Assembly: GCF_027922425.1 (NCBI RefSeq)
Contig: NZ_BSFQ01000007.1
Coordinates: forward strand, 169,751 to 233,750
Source of the DNA: Pseudonocardia halophobica
GTDB lineage: Bacteria > Actinomycetota > Actinomycetes > Mycobacteriales > Pseudonocardiaceae
Direction of reading: 5' to 3'
DNA length: 64,000 bases
Below the pieces are notes generated by a model. It had not been told where the DNA came from. It searched no databases and was given only the letters and a program-made list of their open reading frames with translations. Both the position numbers and the translations under genes were made by a program. Of this stretch, positions 8,496 to 16,278 are shown piece by piece. Each line of letters starts with the position of its first letter. Position 1 is the first letter of the stretch.

Positions 8496-9302
8496 GTGGC
8501 TGACCGCGACCCGGCCCCCGCCCAGGGCCCCGCCCAGAACGGGCAGGGCTCCGACTCGGAGTACGGGCACCTGGCCCCGCTCTTCGAGAAGTTCGTGTCG
8601 CTCCCCGCCGACCATCCCGACCGCGACGCCCTGCGCGCCGAGCTGGTCACCGGCCACCTCCCCGTGGTCCAGCACATCGCCCGGCGCTTCGCCAACCGCG
8701 GCGAGCCCGTCGACGACCTGGAGCAGGCCGGCACCGTCGGGCTCATCAACGCCGTCGACCGGTTCGAGCCGGACCGGGGCGTCGACTTCCTCTCCTACGC
8801 GATCCCGACCATCACCGGCGAGGTGCGCCGGCACTTCCGCGACCGCACCTGGGCGATGCGCGTGCCCCGCCGGCTCAAGGAGATGCAGAGCTCGATCAAC
8901 GGCGCGATCGGGCCGCTGTCCCAGGAGCTGGGCCGCGCCCCCAAGCCGTCGGAGATCGCCGAGCGGCTCGGCCTGTCCACCGAGGAGGTGCTGGAGGGGC
9001 TCGACGCCCAGCAGGCCTACCGCGGCCCCTCGCTCGACGAGCTGGTGGCCGGGGCCGACTCCCCGCTCGCGGACACCCTGGGCGCGGCCGACGCCGAGCT
9101 GGACAAGGTCGAGTACCGGCAGACCCTGGCGCCGCTGCTCGACGAGCTGCCGCAGCGCGAGCGCACGATCCTGGTGCTGCGCTTCTTCGGCAACAAGACG
9201 CAGACGCAGATCGCCGACCAGATCGGGATCTCGCAGATGCACGTGTCCCGGCTGCTCGCCCGCACGCTCGCCCAGCTGCGGCAGCGGATGAGCGAGGAGT
9301 AG
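8496..9302 (+). CDS. SigB/SigF/SigG-family RNA polymerase sigma factor
   Basis: A 268-residue group 3 sigma factor. Region 2 is seen in GHLPVVQHIARRFANRGEPVDDLEQAG and VDFLSYAIPTITGEVRRHFRDRTW, region 3 in VPRRLKEMQSSI, and region 4 in DELPQRERTILVLRFFGNKTQTQIADQIGISQMHVSRLLA. The last hallmark, ISQMHVSRLLA, is characteristic of stress and sporulation sigma factors of this group. Such factors are normally held by an RsbW-type anti-sigma kinase; none is adjacent, so partner control must be elsewhere. The GTG at 8496 was chosen as start because a SigB-type promoter lies over the alternative ATG. Confidence 0.92.
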   Translation: MADRDPAPAQGPAQNGQGSDSEYGHLAPLFEKFVSLPADHPDRDALRAELVTGHLPVVQHIARRFANRGEPVDDLEQAGTVGLINAVDRFEPDRGVDFLSYAIPTITGEVRRHFRDRTWAMRVPRRLKEMQSSINGAIGPLSQELGRAPKPSEIAERLGLSTEEVLEGLDAQQAYRGPSLDELVAGADSPLADTLGAADAELDKVEYRQTLAPLLDELPQRERTILVLRFFGNKTQTQIADQIGISQMHVSRLLARTLAQLRQRMSEE

Positions 9303-9306
9303 GCGC

Positions 9307-10413
9307 TCAGCCCTTGATGAGCCGCACCACCGCGCGCTCCACCGCGGCCCGGCTGCGGTCGTCGGTGAGGTCGGGGGTCTCCAGCCGCTTCAGCGCCACC
9401 AGCACCGTGCGCCCCTCCTCGAACTGCTCGACCACCCGCGGGTCCACGTAGGAGTTCTTCGCGACGGTCGGGGTGTTGCCGAGGTGGTCGGACACCGTGG
9501 TGATGGCGTGGCGCACCAGCCGGGCCCGCGCCCGCTTCGCCGACGGGACCCGGCCCTCCTCGGCCACCGCCCCGGCGAGGGTGACGGCGGCGAGCACCGT
9601 CGCGTTCCAGGTCCGCAGGTCCTTGCAGGTGAACCGGTCCCCCGCCAGCTCCTTCACGGCGATGTTGAGGTCCTCCGAGCGCACGTCGTGCCAGTCCGAC
9701 CGGCCCGTGCGGTAGGCCAGCAGGTCCTCGCCGCCGCCCTTGCGCCGCAGCAGCCCGTTGACCAGCCGGTGCAGCAGCGGGTCGCGCAGGTCGAGCTTGC
9801 GGGGCACGCCGCCCTTGGCCGGGTAGTCGAAGTGGATCAGGCCCCGGCGCAGCGTGACGTGCTCGCGGCGCAGGGTCGCCAGGCCGAACGTGCCGGACTC
9901 GTCGTGGTCGTCGCCGTCGTGCCCGCAGTTGTCCGAGCCGTCGTCCCCGCAGCTGGGGGCGTACTGCTCGCCCCCGGCGCGGAACACCCCGATGTCGAGC
10001 ATCCGGACGGCCCCGGCGAGCACCCGTTCGCGGTGCAACCCGCTGTCCTCGAGCCGGGTGGTGATCTCCCCGCGGATGTCGGCGAGCCGGCGGCCCAGGG
10101 ACAACACGCGGTCGTGTTTCTCCTGGTCCCGGGCCCGGCGCCAGTCGTCGTGGTAGCGGTACTGGCGGCGGCCGGCGTCGTCCGTCCCGACGGCCTGGAT
10201 GTGGCCGCGGGGGTCGGGGGCGATCCAGACGTCCCGCCAGGCGGGCGGGATCACCAGGCTCTTGATCCGCGCGATCTCCGCCCGGTCCTCGATCCGGTCG
10301 CCGTCCGGCCCGAGGAAGACCCAGCCCCGGCCGGAGCGCCGCCGCCCCAGCCCCGGCGTCGAGGGGTCGGAGCGGACGAGCCCGGCGGGGGGATCGACTG
10401 CTGCTGCGGTCAC
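9307..10413 (-). CDS. Type IB DNA topoisomerase (poxvirus-like)
   Basis: A 368-residue enzyme that relaxes supercoils through a 3'-phosphotyrosine. The catalytic Tyr322 is in NSYVDPRVVEQF; the KxxN/R-type site is in FTCKDLRTWNATVLAA, and the N-terminal domain starts at RSGRGWVFLGPDG. The start is GTG. An odd feature is an acidic insert around residues 153-174 (SCGDDGSDNCGHDGDDHDES), where relatives have a short linker before YGLATLRREHV; it holds two Cys, two His and many Asp and could bind a metal, or just be a flexible loop. It converges on the sigma factor gene with four bases between the stops. Confidence 0.9.
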   Translation of the reverse strand: MTAAAVDPPAGLVRSDPSTPGLGRRRSGRGWVFLGPDGDRIEDRAEIARIKSLVIPPAWRDVWIAPDPRGHIQAVGTDDAGRRQYRYHDDWRRARDQEKHDRVLSLGRRLADIRGEITTRLEDSGLHRERVLAGAVRMLDIGVFRAGGEQYAPSCGDDGSDNCGHDGDDHDESGTFGLATLRREHVTLRRGLIHFDYPAKGGVPRKLDLRDPLLHRLVNGLLRRKGGGEDLLAYRTGRSDWHDVRSEDLNIAVKELAGDRFTCKDLRTWNATVLAAVTLAGAVAEEGRVPSAKRARARLVRHAITTVSDHLGNTPTVAKNSYVDPRVVEQFEEGRTVLVALKRLETPDLTDDRSRAAVERAVVRLIKG

Positions 10414-10500
10414 GCGCGGGAGATACCCCGGCCGCCCTTGCGCAATCCCCCAGGTGATCGAACCCCGTGTCGACCCGACCCCGCCTGATCGAACCCGGGG

Positions 10501-12861
10501 TCAGCTCCCGTGGTGCCGCTGGCGCGGCGCCCGGCCGTACGGCTGCTCCACCGGGTCGACGGTGGGCGGCGAGGGCAGCGGCCGCACCTGCGGGTCCTCG
10601 GCCAGCGCGACCGGCTCGCCGTGGTGGCGCAGCCGCATCGGCGGGCCGCTGACCAGCGTGTACTCCACGTCGTCCTGGGTGATCGTGACCCGGATGTGCC
10701 GCCCCTGCCAGCGCAGCCCGAACGAGATCCGGGTGAGCGCGGCCGGCAGCACCGGCGCGAAGGCCAGCCCGGTCGCGTCGCACGTCATGCCGCCGAGCCC
10801 GGTGGTGATCGCCACCCAGGTGCCGGCCATCGACGCGATGTGCATGCCGTGGTCGGTGTTGCCGGCCAGGTTGTTGAGGTCGATGAGCGCGGCCTCGGCC
10901 AGGTAGTCGTAGGCCAGGTCGAGGTGCCCGGTGCGCGCGGCGACCATCGACTGCGTGCACGCGGACAGCGACGAGTCCCGCACGGTGATCGCCTCGTAGT
11001 AGGCGAAGTTGCGGCGCATCTGCTCCGGCGTGAAGGCGTCCGGCCGCAGCTGCATCGCCAGCACCAGGTCGGCCTGCTTGATCACCTGCTTGCGGTACAG
11101 GTCGAAGTACGGGTAGTGCAGCAGCAGCGGGTAGGTGTCGGCCGGGGTGCGCTCGAAGTCCCAGATCTTGTGCTTGGTGAAGCCCTCGGACTGCGGGTGC
11201 ACGCGCAGCTCGTCGTCGAACGGGATCCGCATCGAGGCCGCCGCGTCGCGCCAGCTGGCCATCTCCTCGGAGTTCACGCCCAGCTTGGCCGCGCTGCGCG
11301 GGTGCTTCGCGGCGACCTCGGCGGCGTAGCGCAGGTTCAGCTGCGCCATCAGGTTCGTGTAGACGTTGTTGTCCACGATCGCCGAGTACTCGTCCGGGCC
11401 CGTCACGCCGTCGATCCGGAACTCGCCCGCCGAGTCGTGGTGGCCCAGCGAGCGCCACAGCCGCGCGGTGGCGACCAGGATCTCCAGGCCGGTCTCCAGC
11501 TCGAACTGGGTGTCGCCGGTCGCGGCGACGTGCCGGCGCACGGCGTCGGCGATGTCGGCGTTGATGTGGAAGGCCGCGGTGCCGGCGGGCCAGTACCCCG
11601 AGCACTCCTCGCCGCGGATGGTGCGCCACGGGAAGGCGGCGCCGTCGAGGCCGAGCTGCTGGGCGCGCTCGAAGGCCTTCGGCAGGATCGACTGCCGCCA
11701 GCGCAGCGCGTCGGCCGCCGCGTCGGGCGCCAGGAAGGACAGCACCTGCAGGCAGAAGGTCTCGGTGTCCCAGAAGGTGTGCCCGTCGTAGCCGTCGGCG
11801 GTGAGGCCCTTCGCCGAGATGCACCGGCGCTCGGCGCGGGCGCCGGCCTGCAGCACGTGGAAGGTGGCCAGGCGGACGGCCTGCTGGAGCTCCGCGTCGC
11901 CGTCGATCTCGACGTCGGCGGTCTCCCAGAAGTCCTCGAGGTACTCGGCCTGCTCGCGGAGCAGCCCCTCCCAGCCCGTGTAGCGGGCGGCGGCCAGCGC
12001 GGCCCGGACCTGGTCGTAGACCGCGGGCAGGCTGCGCTGCGACGACCAGCCGTAGGACAGGTACTTGACGATCTTCAGCGTCTCGCCGGGCTTGACCCGC
12101 CCGATGATCGTGGTGCTGCCGGTGTCCTCGGTGGCGTCCGAGGTGATCTTGATGCCCTCGGGCCCGTGCACCTCGTGGTCCATCGCGGCGGCGACCCGCA
12201 GCCCCGACTTCCGGGTGCTGTGCACCAGCGTGGCGCCGGCCTCGTCGGCGCGGTGCATCTCCGATTCGAGCGCGTTGGTGAGCGCGGCCTCCAGGCGCGG
12301 GTCGTCCGCGCCGCGGGTCGGCAGCTGCTCGTTGGCCACCAGCTCGGACTGCACGACGAGCAGCGCCGGCTCGTCGAGCACCTCGACCTCGTAGCAGATG
12401 GCGGCGATGGCGCGCTGGGTCAGCGACACGAGCCGTGTGCTGTGCACCCGCACCACGCGCCCGGCCGGGGACTCCCACTCGACCTCGCGGGTCAGCGTGC
12501 CCGCGCGCAGGTCGAGCACCCGCTCGTGCCGGCGGAGCTTGCCGTAGCGCAGGTCGAACGGCTCGTCGTCGACCAGCAGCCGGATCAGCTTGCCGTTGGT
12601 GACGTTGATGATCGTCTGCCCGGACTCCGGGTAGCCGTAGCCGCCCTCGGCGTACGGCAGCGGCCGGACCTCGTAGAACGAGTTCAGGTAGGTCCCGGGC
12701 AGGTGGTGCGGATCGCCCTCGTCGAGGTTGCCGCGCAGCCCGATGTGGCCGTTGGACAGCGCGAAGACCGACTCGGTCTGGCCCATCGCGGCGATGTCGA
12801 GGGTCGGCTCGCGCACGACCCAGGGCTCGACCGCGAAGGTGCGGCCCGCGTCCGGCTTCAC
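10501..12861 (-). CDS. Glycoside hydrolase family 65 disaccharide phosphorylase (maltose/trehalose/kojibiose type)
   Basis: A 786-residue GH65 enzyme. The N-terminal beta-sandwich has [21 protein letters not shown]. The (alpha/alpha)6 barrel holds [13 protein letters not shown] (substrate aromatic), VTGPDEYS (general-acid Glu) and KQADLVLAM, part of the phosphate-binding loop, which favours phosphorylase over hydrolase. The product would be beta-glucose 1-phosphate. The preceding gene encodes a beta-phosphoglucomutase-like enzyme with a four-base overlap, which would convert that product to glucose 6-phosphate. Which disaccharide is used cannot be decided from motifs. Confidence 0.88.
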   Translation of the reverse strand: MKPDAGRTFAVEPWVVREPTLDIAAMGQTESVFALSNGHIGLRGNLDEGDPHHLPGTYLNSFYEVRPLPYAEGGYGYPESGQTIINVTNGKLIRLLVDDEPFDLRYGKLRRHERVLDLRAGTLTREVEWESPAGRVVRVHSTRLVSLTQRAIAAICYEVEVLDEPALLVVQSELVANEQLPTRGADDPRLEAALTNALESEMHRADEAGATLVHSTRKSGLRVAAAMDHEVHGPEGIKITSDATEDTGSTTIIGRVKPGETLKIVKYLSYGWSSQRSLPAVYDQVRAALAAARYTGWEGLLREQAEYLEDFWETADVEIDGDAELQQAVRLATFHVLQAGARAERRCISAKGLTADGYDGHTFWDTETFCLQVLSFLAPDAAADALRWRQSILPKAFERAQQLGLDGAAFPWRTIRGEECSGYWPAGTAAFHINADIADAVRRHVAATGDTQFELETGLEILVATARLWRSLGHHDSAGEFRIDGVTGPDEYSAIVDNNVYTNLMAQLNLRYAAEVAAKHPRSAAKLGVNSEEMASWRDAAASMRIPFDDELRVHPQSEGFTKHKIWDFERTPADTYPLLLHYPYFDLYRKQVIKQADLVLAMQLRPDAFTPEQMRRNFAYYEAITVRDSSLSACTQSMVAARTGHLDLAYDYLAEAALIDLNNLAGNTDHGMHIASMAGTWVAITTGLGGMTCDATGLAFAPVLPAALTRISFGLRWQGRHIRVTITQDDVEYTLVSGPPMRLRHHGEPVALAEDPQVRPLPSPPTVDPVEQPYGRAPRQRHHGS

Positions 12862-13592
12862 TGGTCCTCCAACAGCTCGGAGAGGTCGGACACCACGACG
12901 TCGGCGCCGTGCTCGCGCAGCTTGTCCGCGTGCCCGAGCCGGTCGACGCCGACGACCCGGCCGAAGCCGCCGGCCCGGCCCGCCTCGACGCCCGCCAGTG
13001 CGTCCTCGTACACGACGGCGGCCGTGCGCGGCACGCCCAGGTCCTCGGCCGCCGCCAGGAAAGTGTCCGGCTTCGGCTTGCCCGGCAGCCCGCGCTCGCG
13101 CGCGACGACGCCGTCGACCCGGTGGTCGATCAGCTCGGCCAGCCCGGCCACGTCGAGCACCTGCTCGGCGTTGGCCGACGACGACACCACCGCCACCTTC
13201 AGGCCGGCCTTCCGGACGGCCTCGAGGTACGGCCGCGAGGCCGGGTACACGTCGACGCCCTTCTCCTGCAGCACGACCTGCACCAGGTCGTTCTTGCGGG
13301 TGGACAGCCCCCAGAGCGTCTCGGCGTCGGGCGGGTCGTCCGGGCTGCCCTCGGGCAGCGTGATCCCCCGGGAGGCGAGGAAGCTGCGGGTGCCCTCCAG
13401 CCGCGGCTTGCCGTCGACGTACGGGCCGTAGTCGGCGGCGACGTCGAACGGCCGGTAACCGGGACCCTCGTGCCGGGCGAGGAACTCGTCGAACATGGTC
13501 TTCCACGAGGTCGCGTGCACGCCGGCGGTGTCGGTGAGCACACCGTCGAGGTCGAACAGGCAGGCGCGGGCGCCGTCGGGGAGGCCGAGCAT
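12858..13592 (-). CDS. Beta-phosphoglucomutase-type HAD hydrolase
   Basis: A 244-residue HAD-IA protein. Motif I is [14 protein letters not shown] (nucleophile and acid Asp about residues 14-16), with VVSSSAN as motif II, KPKPD as motif III and [12 protein letters not shown] as motif IV. The DGVLTDT plus VHATSWK arrangement is that of beta-phosphoglucomutase rather than a generic phosphatase. It is coupled (GTGA overlap) to the GH65 phosphorylase and probably isomerises the beta-glucose 1-phosphate that enzyme releases. The mRNA looks leaderless: a TACGGT -10 element sits six bases before the ATG. Confidence 0.88.
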   Translation of the reverse strand: MLGLPDGARACLFDLDGVLTDTAGVHATSWKTMFDEFLARHEGPGYRPFDVAADYGPYVDGKPRLEGTRSFLASRGITLPEGSPDDPPDAETLWGLSTRKNDLVQVVLQEKGVDVYPASRPYLEAVRKAGLKVAVVSSSANAEQVLDVAGLAELIDHRVDGVVARERGLPGKPKPDTFLAAAEDLGVPRTAAVVYEDALAGVEAGRAGGFGRVVGVDRLGHADKLREHGADVVVSDLSELLEDQ

Positions 13593-13598
13593 GCGCGC

Positions 13599-13604
13599 AC
13601 CGTA
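13599..13604 (-). promoter_or_regulatory. -10 element of a leaderless transcript (HAD/GH65 operon)
   Basis: On the minus strand TACGGT is followed by exactly six bases and then the ATG at 13592, so transcription should start at or next to the first codon. TANNNT at this spacing is the usual signature of leaderless actinobacterial mRNAs. No Shine-Dalgarno sequence is present, in agreement. Confidence 0.5.
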
Positions 13605-13694
13605 GCGTCCCGGTGATCGCGTCCGCAGACCGGCGCCGCGACATCACACCGTCGCCGCGCAGGTTGTCACCTGGCGTTCACACAGGTGGGTGGT

Positions 13695-15392
13695 TCAGCC
13701 CGGGCACGCGGCGGGCGCCGGCACCCGGAGCCGGGTCTCCCCGTGCCCCTCGTCCGCCACCACGACCTCGGCCCCGGCCGCCCCGTCGGGCAGGACGTGC
13801 ACGGTGACCGCGCCGCCCTCCGGGCGCGGTTCGATGTGCTGCTGCACCGTCTCGCGCACGAGGACGAGCACCTGCAGCGGGGCGACGGCGAGGTCGGCGA
13901 GCTGCGCGGCGAGCACGTCGTCGACCGTCACGGTGGTCTCCAGGCGCCGGCCGAACCGGGCCTTCTCGATGGCCAGGTAGGCGCGGACGGCGGCCAGCTC
14001 GTCGGCCAGCGGGATCTCGGGGGTGCCGACGCGGTCGGCGGTGCGGCTGAGGTCGGCGAACCCGAGGAGGAGCTCGCGGGCCCGTCCCGGATCGGTCCGC
14101 ATCAGGGAGGCGATGGTGTTGAAGGCGTTGTAGACGAAGTGCTGCTCGAGGCTGCGGTTGAGCGAGCTGGCGGGGCCGGGCGACGCGGTGCGGAGGTCCG
14201 CGGGCCGCTCCGGCACGGCCGGGAGGGCGGGCGGTTCCGGGGCCGGCGGCGCCGCACGGTCCGCGAGCCGGCCGTGCCCGTGCGGGGTGGGGACCCGCTC
14301 GCCGCGGCGGGCCGGGCCCCAGACCTCCGCCCCGTCCTCGGCCTGCTCGGCGCCGTCGCGTTCCCAGGGCGTGCCCGCCCAGTCCTCGGGGTCGACCTCC
14401 CCGGGCCGCAGGATCCCCCGCCACACCGGCAGCCGCAGGTGCGCGCCACGGGTCCAGCCCTGGTACTCGGCCTGCCCGACGATCCGGGGCACGACCCAGC
14501 GGGCGTCGTCGGCCACGGTCTCGGGCACGGAACCGGGACCGTCGCCCGCGAACGGCGAGACCTGCGCGTTGAGCGTGCGGAGCAGCTCGCCGACCTCCCG
14601 GCGCGCGGGGCCCGAGCCGATCCCGACCCGCCCGACGTACCGCAGCCGGCCGACGGGTCCGCCCGGCGCGGGCGGGGTCTCGGGGATGCCGAGCAGCAGG
14701 GCCCCGACGCGGCCGGGCCGGTTGCGCTCGGCCGGCATCCACCCCCCGACGACGACCGGGCGCGCGCGCCGCAGCGGCACCCGCAGCCAGTCCCGGGTGC
14801 GCCGCCCGGCCTTGTACGCGGCGTCGACCCGCTTGAGGTGCAGCCCGTCGAGGCCGAAGCGCTCGGCCGCCTCCATCACGAACCCCGCCTCCGACGCCGG
14901 GTGCGAGGGCGGGACCAGCACCGGGGACCCGGCGATGCCCAGGCCCTCGAGGAGCGTGCGGCGCTCGGCGTAGGGGCGGCGCAGCAGCGGCCGGCCGTCG
15001 AGCCACAGCAGGTCGGTGACCACGAACCCGACCGGCACCCGGGAGCGGAGCGACTCCGAGGGCGTGACGGTCGAGGTGCGGCGCATCAGCGGGCGGCGGC
15101 TGGGGCGACCGGCGTCGTCGAGGGCGACGACCACGCCGTCGAGCACCATGCCGGAGCCCTTCACCCGGTCGCCGAGCACGGCGAGCTCGGGGAAGCTGCG
15201 GGTCACGCTGCGAGCGGTCGAGGAGAGCAGGCGCACGTGCCCGGGCCGGACGTAGGCGACGCAGCGGAAGCCCGCCCAGGCGAACTCGACCGCCCAGTCA
15301 CCGCCCCGCTCGCCGTCGGCCAGGTCCCCCTGGGAGGGGAGCATCGGCGGGACGACGTCGGGCATGCCGCCGCCCGCTCCCCGCCCTGTCAC
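13695..15392 (-). CDS. Fusion of a degenerate ATP-dependent DNA ligase with a degenerate LytS-type histidine kinase
   Basis: A 565-residue protein with two recognisable parts. Residues 30-225 follow the LigC/LigD adenylation domain and 226-335 its OB-fold domain (GALLLG, LRYVGRVGIG, VSPFAG, RWVVPRIVGQAEYQGWTR, WRGIL). The catalytic motif EVKWDGyR has become EFAWAGFR (Lys to Ala38, Asp to Ala40), DGEVV is DGVVV, and the K-x-K of motif V is R204-V-P206, so adenylation is unlikely. After a Pro-rich linker, residues 411-560 match the LytS-family His_kinase region: LEQHFVYNAFNTI (His418), EIPLADELAAVRAYLAIEKARFG, and a D-box-like VADEGHGE; the N box VENA is VRET. Start GTG 15392 is favoured by TACCGT seven bases upstream; ATG 15365 with a GGGGAG site is the alternative. 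Confidence 0.82.
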   Translation of the reverse strand: MTGRGAGGGMPDVVPPMLPSQGDLADGERGGDWAVEFAWAGFRCVAYVRPGHVRLLSSTARSVTRSFPELAVLGDRVKGSGMVLDGVVVALDDAGRPSRRPLMRRTSTVTPSESLRSRVPVGFVVTDLLWLDGRPLLRRPYAERRTLLEGLGIAGSPVLVPPSHPASEAGFVMEAAERFGLDGLHLKRVDAAYKAGRRTRDWLRVPLRRARPVVVGGWMPAERNRPGRVGALLLGIPETPPAPGGPVGRLRYVGRVGIGSGPARREVGELLRTLNAQVSPFAGDGPGSVPETVADDARWVVPRIVGQAEYQGWTRGAHLRLPVWRGILRPGEVDPEDWAGTPWERDGAEQAEDGAEVWGPARRGERVPTPHGHGRLADRAAPPAPEPPALPAVPERPADLRTASPGPASSLNRSLEQHFVYNAFNTIASLMRTDPGRARELLLGFADLSRTADRVGTPEIPLADELAAVRAYLAIEKARFGRRLETTVTVDDVLAAQLADLAVAPLQVLVLVRETVQQHIEPRPEGGAVTVHVLPDGAAGAEVVVADEGHGETRLRVPAPAACPG

Positions 15393-15399
15393 GGTCCCT

Positions 15400-15405
15400 A
15401 CGGTA
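15400..15405 (-). promoter_or_regulatory. Candidate -10 element of a leaderless transcript (ligase/kinase fusion)
   Basis: TACCGT on the minus strand is followed by seven bases and the GTG at 15392. A GTGACA-like -35 lies about 19 bases further upstream. This supports the GTG as the translated start, though the internal ATG at 15365 remains possible. Confidence 0.35.
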
Positions 15406-15636
15406 AACGGCCGTACCGGCCGAATGTCACCTGATCGGCCGTACGGCGGTGGCAGCGCGCCCAGGGCGCCCTCAGGTGCGGCGGATGGTGGTCGGCGGGC
15501 GGTCCGGGCGACGGAGCGCCCGCGGCCCGGACCGGTGGCCGCGGGGGTGCATGATCCACACCCTCTGCTCCCCGACGGATCCGGACGGGCCGCCCGCTCT
15601 TCCGGCCGACGCGCTTCCTCCGGGCCCGCGGCCCTG

Positions 15637-15655
15637 ATACCCCTGAGGGGTATCC
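15637..15655. promoter_or_regulatory. CsoR-type copper operator (perfect palindrome)
   Basis: GATACCCC-TGA-GGGGTATC is a perfect eight-base inverted repeat. Its core TACCC-N5-GGGTA is the same as the two sites in the copper island (52967-52981 and 56040-56054). CsoR repressors bind GC-rich pseudopalindromes of this form (established). It ends 15 bases before the ATG of the membrane protein at 15671, so it would cover that gene's start region. Confidence 0.6.
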
Positions 15656-15670
15656 GACCGAGGAGGCGCC

Positions 15671-16237
15671 ATGACCGCGATCGAGCCCGGCACGACCCGC
15701 CGGCACAGCTGGTTCCACCGGACCTGGCCCCCCGCGGCCGGGCTCGCCGTCGGGCTCGCCTCGGGGATCGGGATCGCCGACGGGGCCGAGGTCGCCCCGG
15801 TCGTCGCGGCGTCCGGGTTCGTCTATCTCGTGGCCGCGGCGCTCGGGTCGCGCTTCGCCGCGTGGCCGGCCTTCGCCGTGTCGGTCGTGCTGATCGCCGC
15901 GGCGAAGGTCGTGCCCGGGTTCGCGCCGACGTGGGGGATGCTCGCGATCGGCGCCGTGCTCCTGCTCCTCGGCCTGGCCCGGGGCCGGCGACGCCCGCCC
16001 TGGGGGCTGCCCCTGCAGGCGGCCGCGATGCTCGTGCTCGGGGCCGTCGCGCTGCTGGCGGCCGAGGTGTCGCCGACCTGGTCCGGCGTGCTGGTGGCGG
16101 GGGCGCTGCTGGTCCACGCCGCCTGGGACGTCCACCACCACCGCACCGGGCGGGTGGTCGTGCCGTCGATGGCGGTGTTCTGCGCGGTCCTCGACACGGC
16201 CCTCGCCGGGCTGGTGCTCGCCGTGACCCTCACCTGA
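15671..16237 (+). CDS. Uncharacterised multi-pass membrane protein, probably copper-responsive
   Basis: A 188-residue protein of unknown family with about six hydrophobic segments (residues 21-37, 43-60, 64-82, 88-103, 112-130, 136-148 and 160-186 are candidates). The only polar cluster is AAWDVHHHRTGR near residue 150, three His in a row flanked by Trp and Asp, which could bind a metal. The ATG has an AGGAGG Shine-Dalgarno seven bases upstream (15660-15665). A perfect CsoR-type operator precedes it, so copper control is likely, but no transport or enzyme motif is seen. It precedes the helicase gene in the same direction with a 41-base gap. Confidence 0.75.
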   Translation: MTAIEPGTTRRHSWFHRTWPPAAGLAVGLASGIGIADGAEVAPVVAASGFVYLVAAALGSRFAAWPAFAVSVVLIAAAKVVPGFAPTWGMLAIGAVLLLLGLARGRRRPPWGLPLQAAAMLVLGAVALLAAEVSPTWSGVLVAGALLVHAAWDVHHHRTGRVVVPSMAVFCAVLDTALAGLVLAVTLT

Positions 16238-16278
16238 GCCGGGCGGCCGGAGCCGACTCGTGGAGAATCGACCCCATC

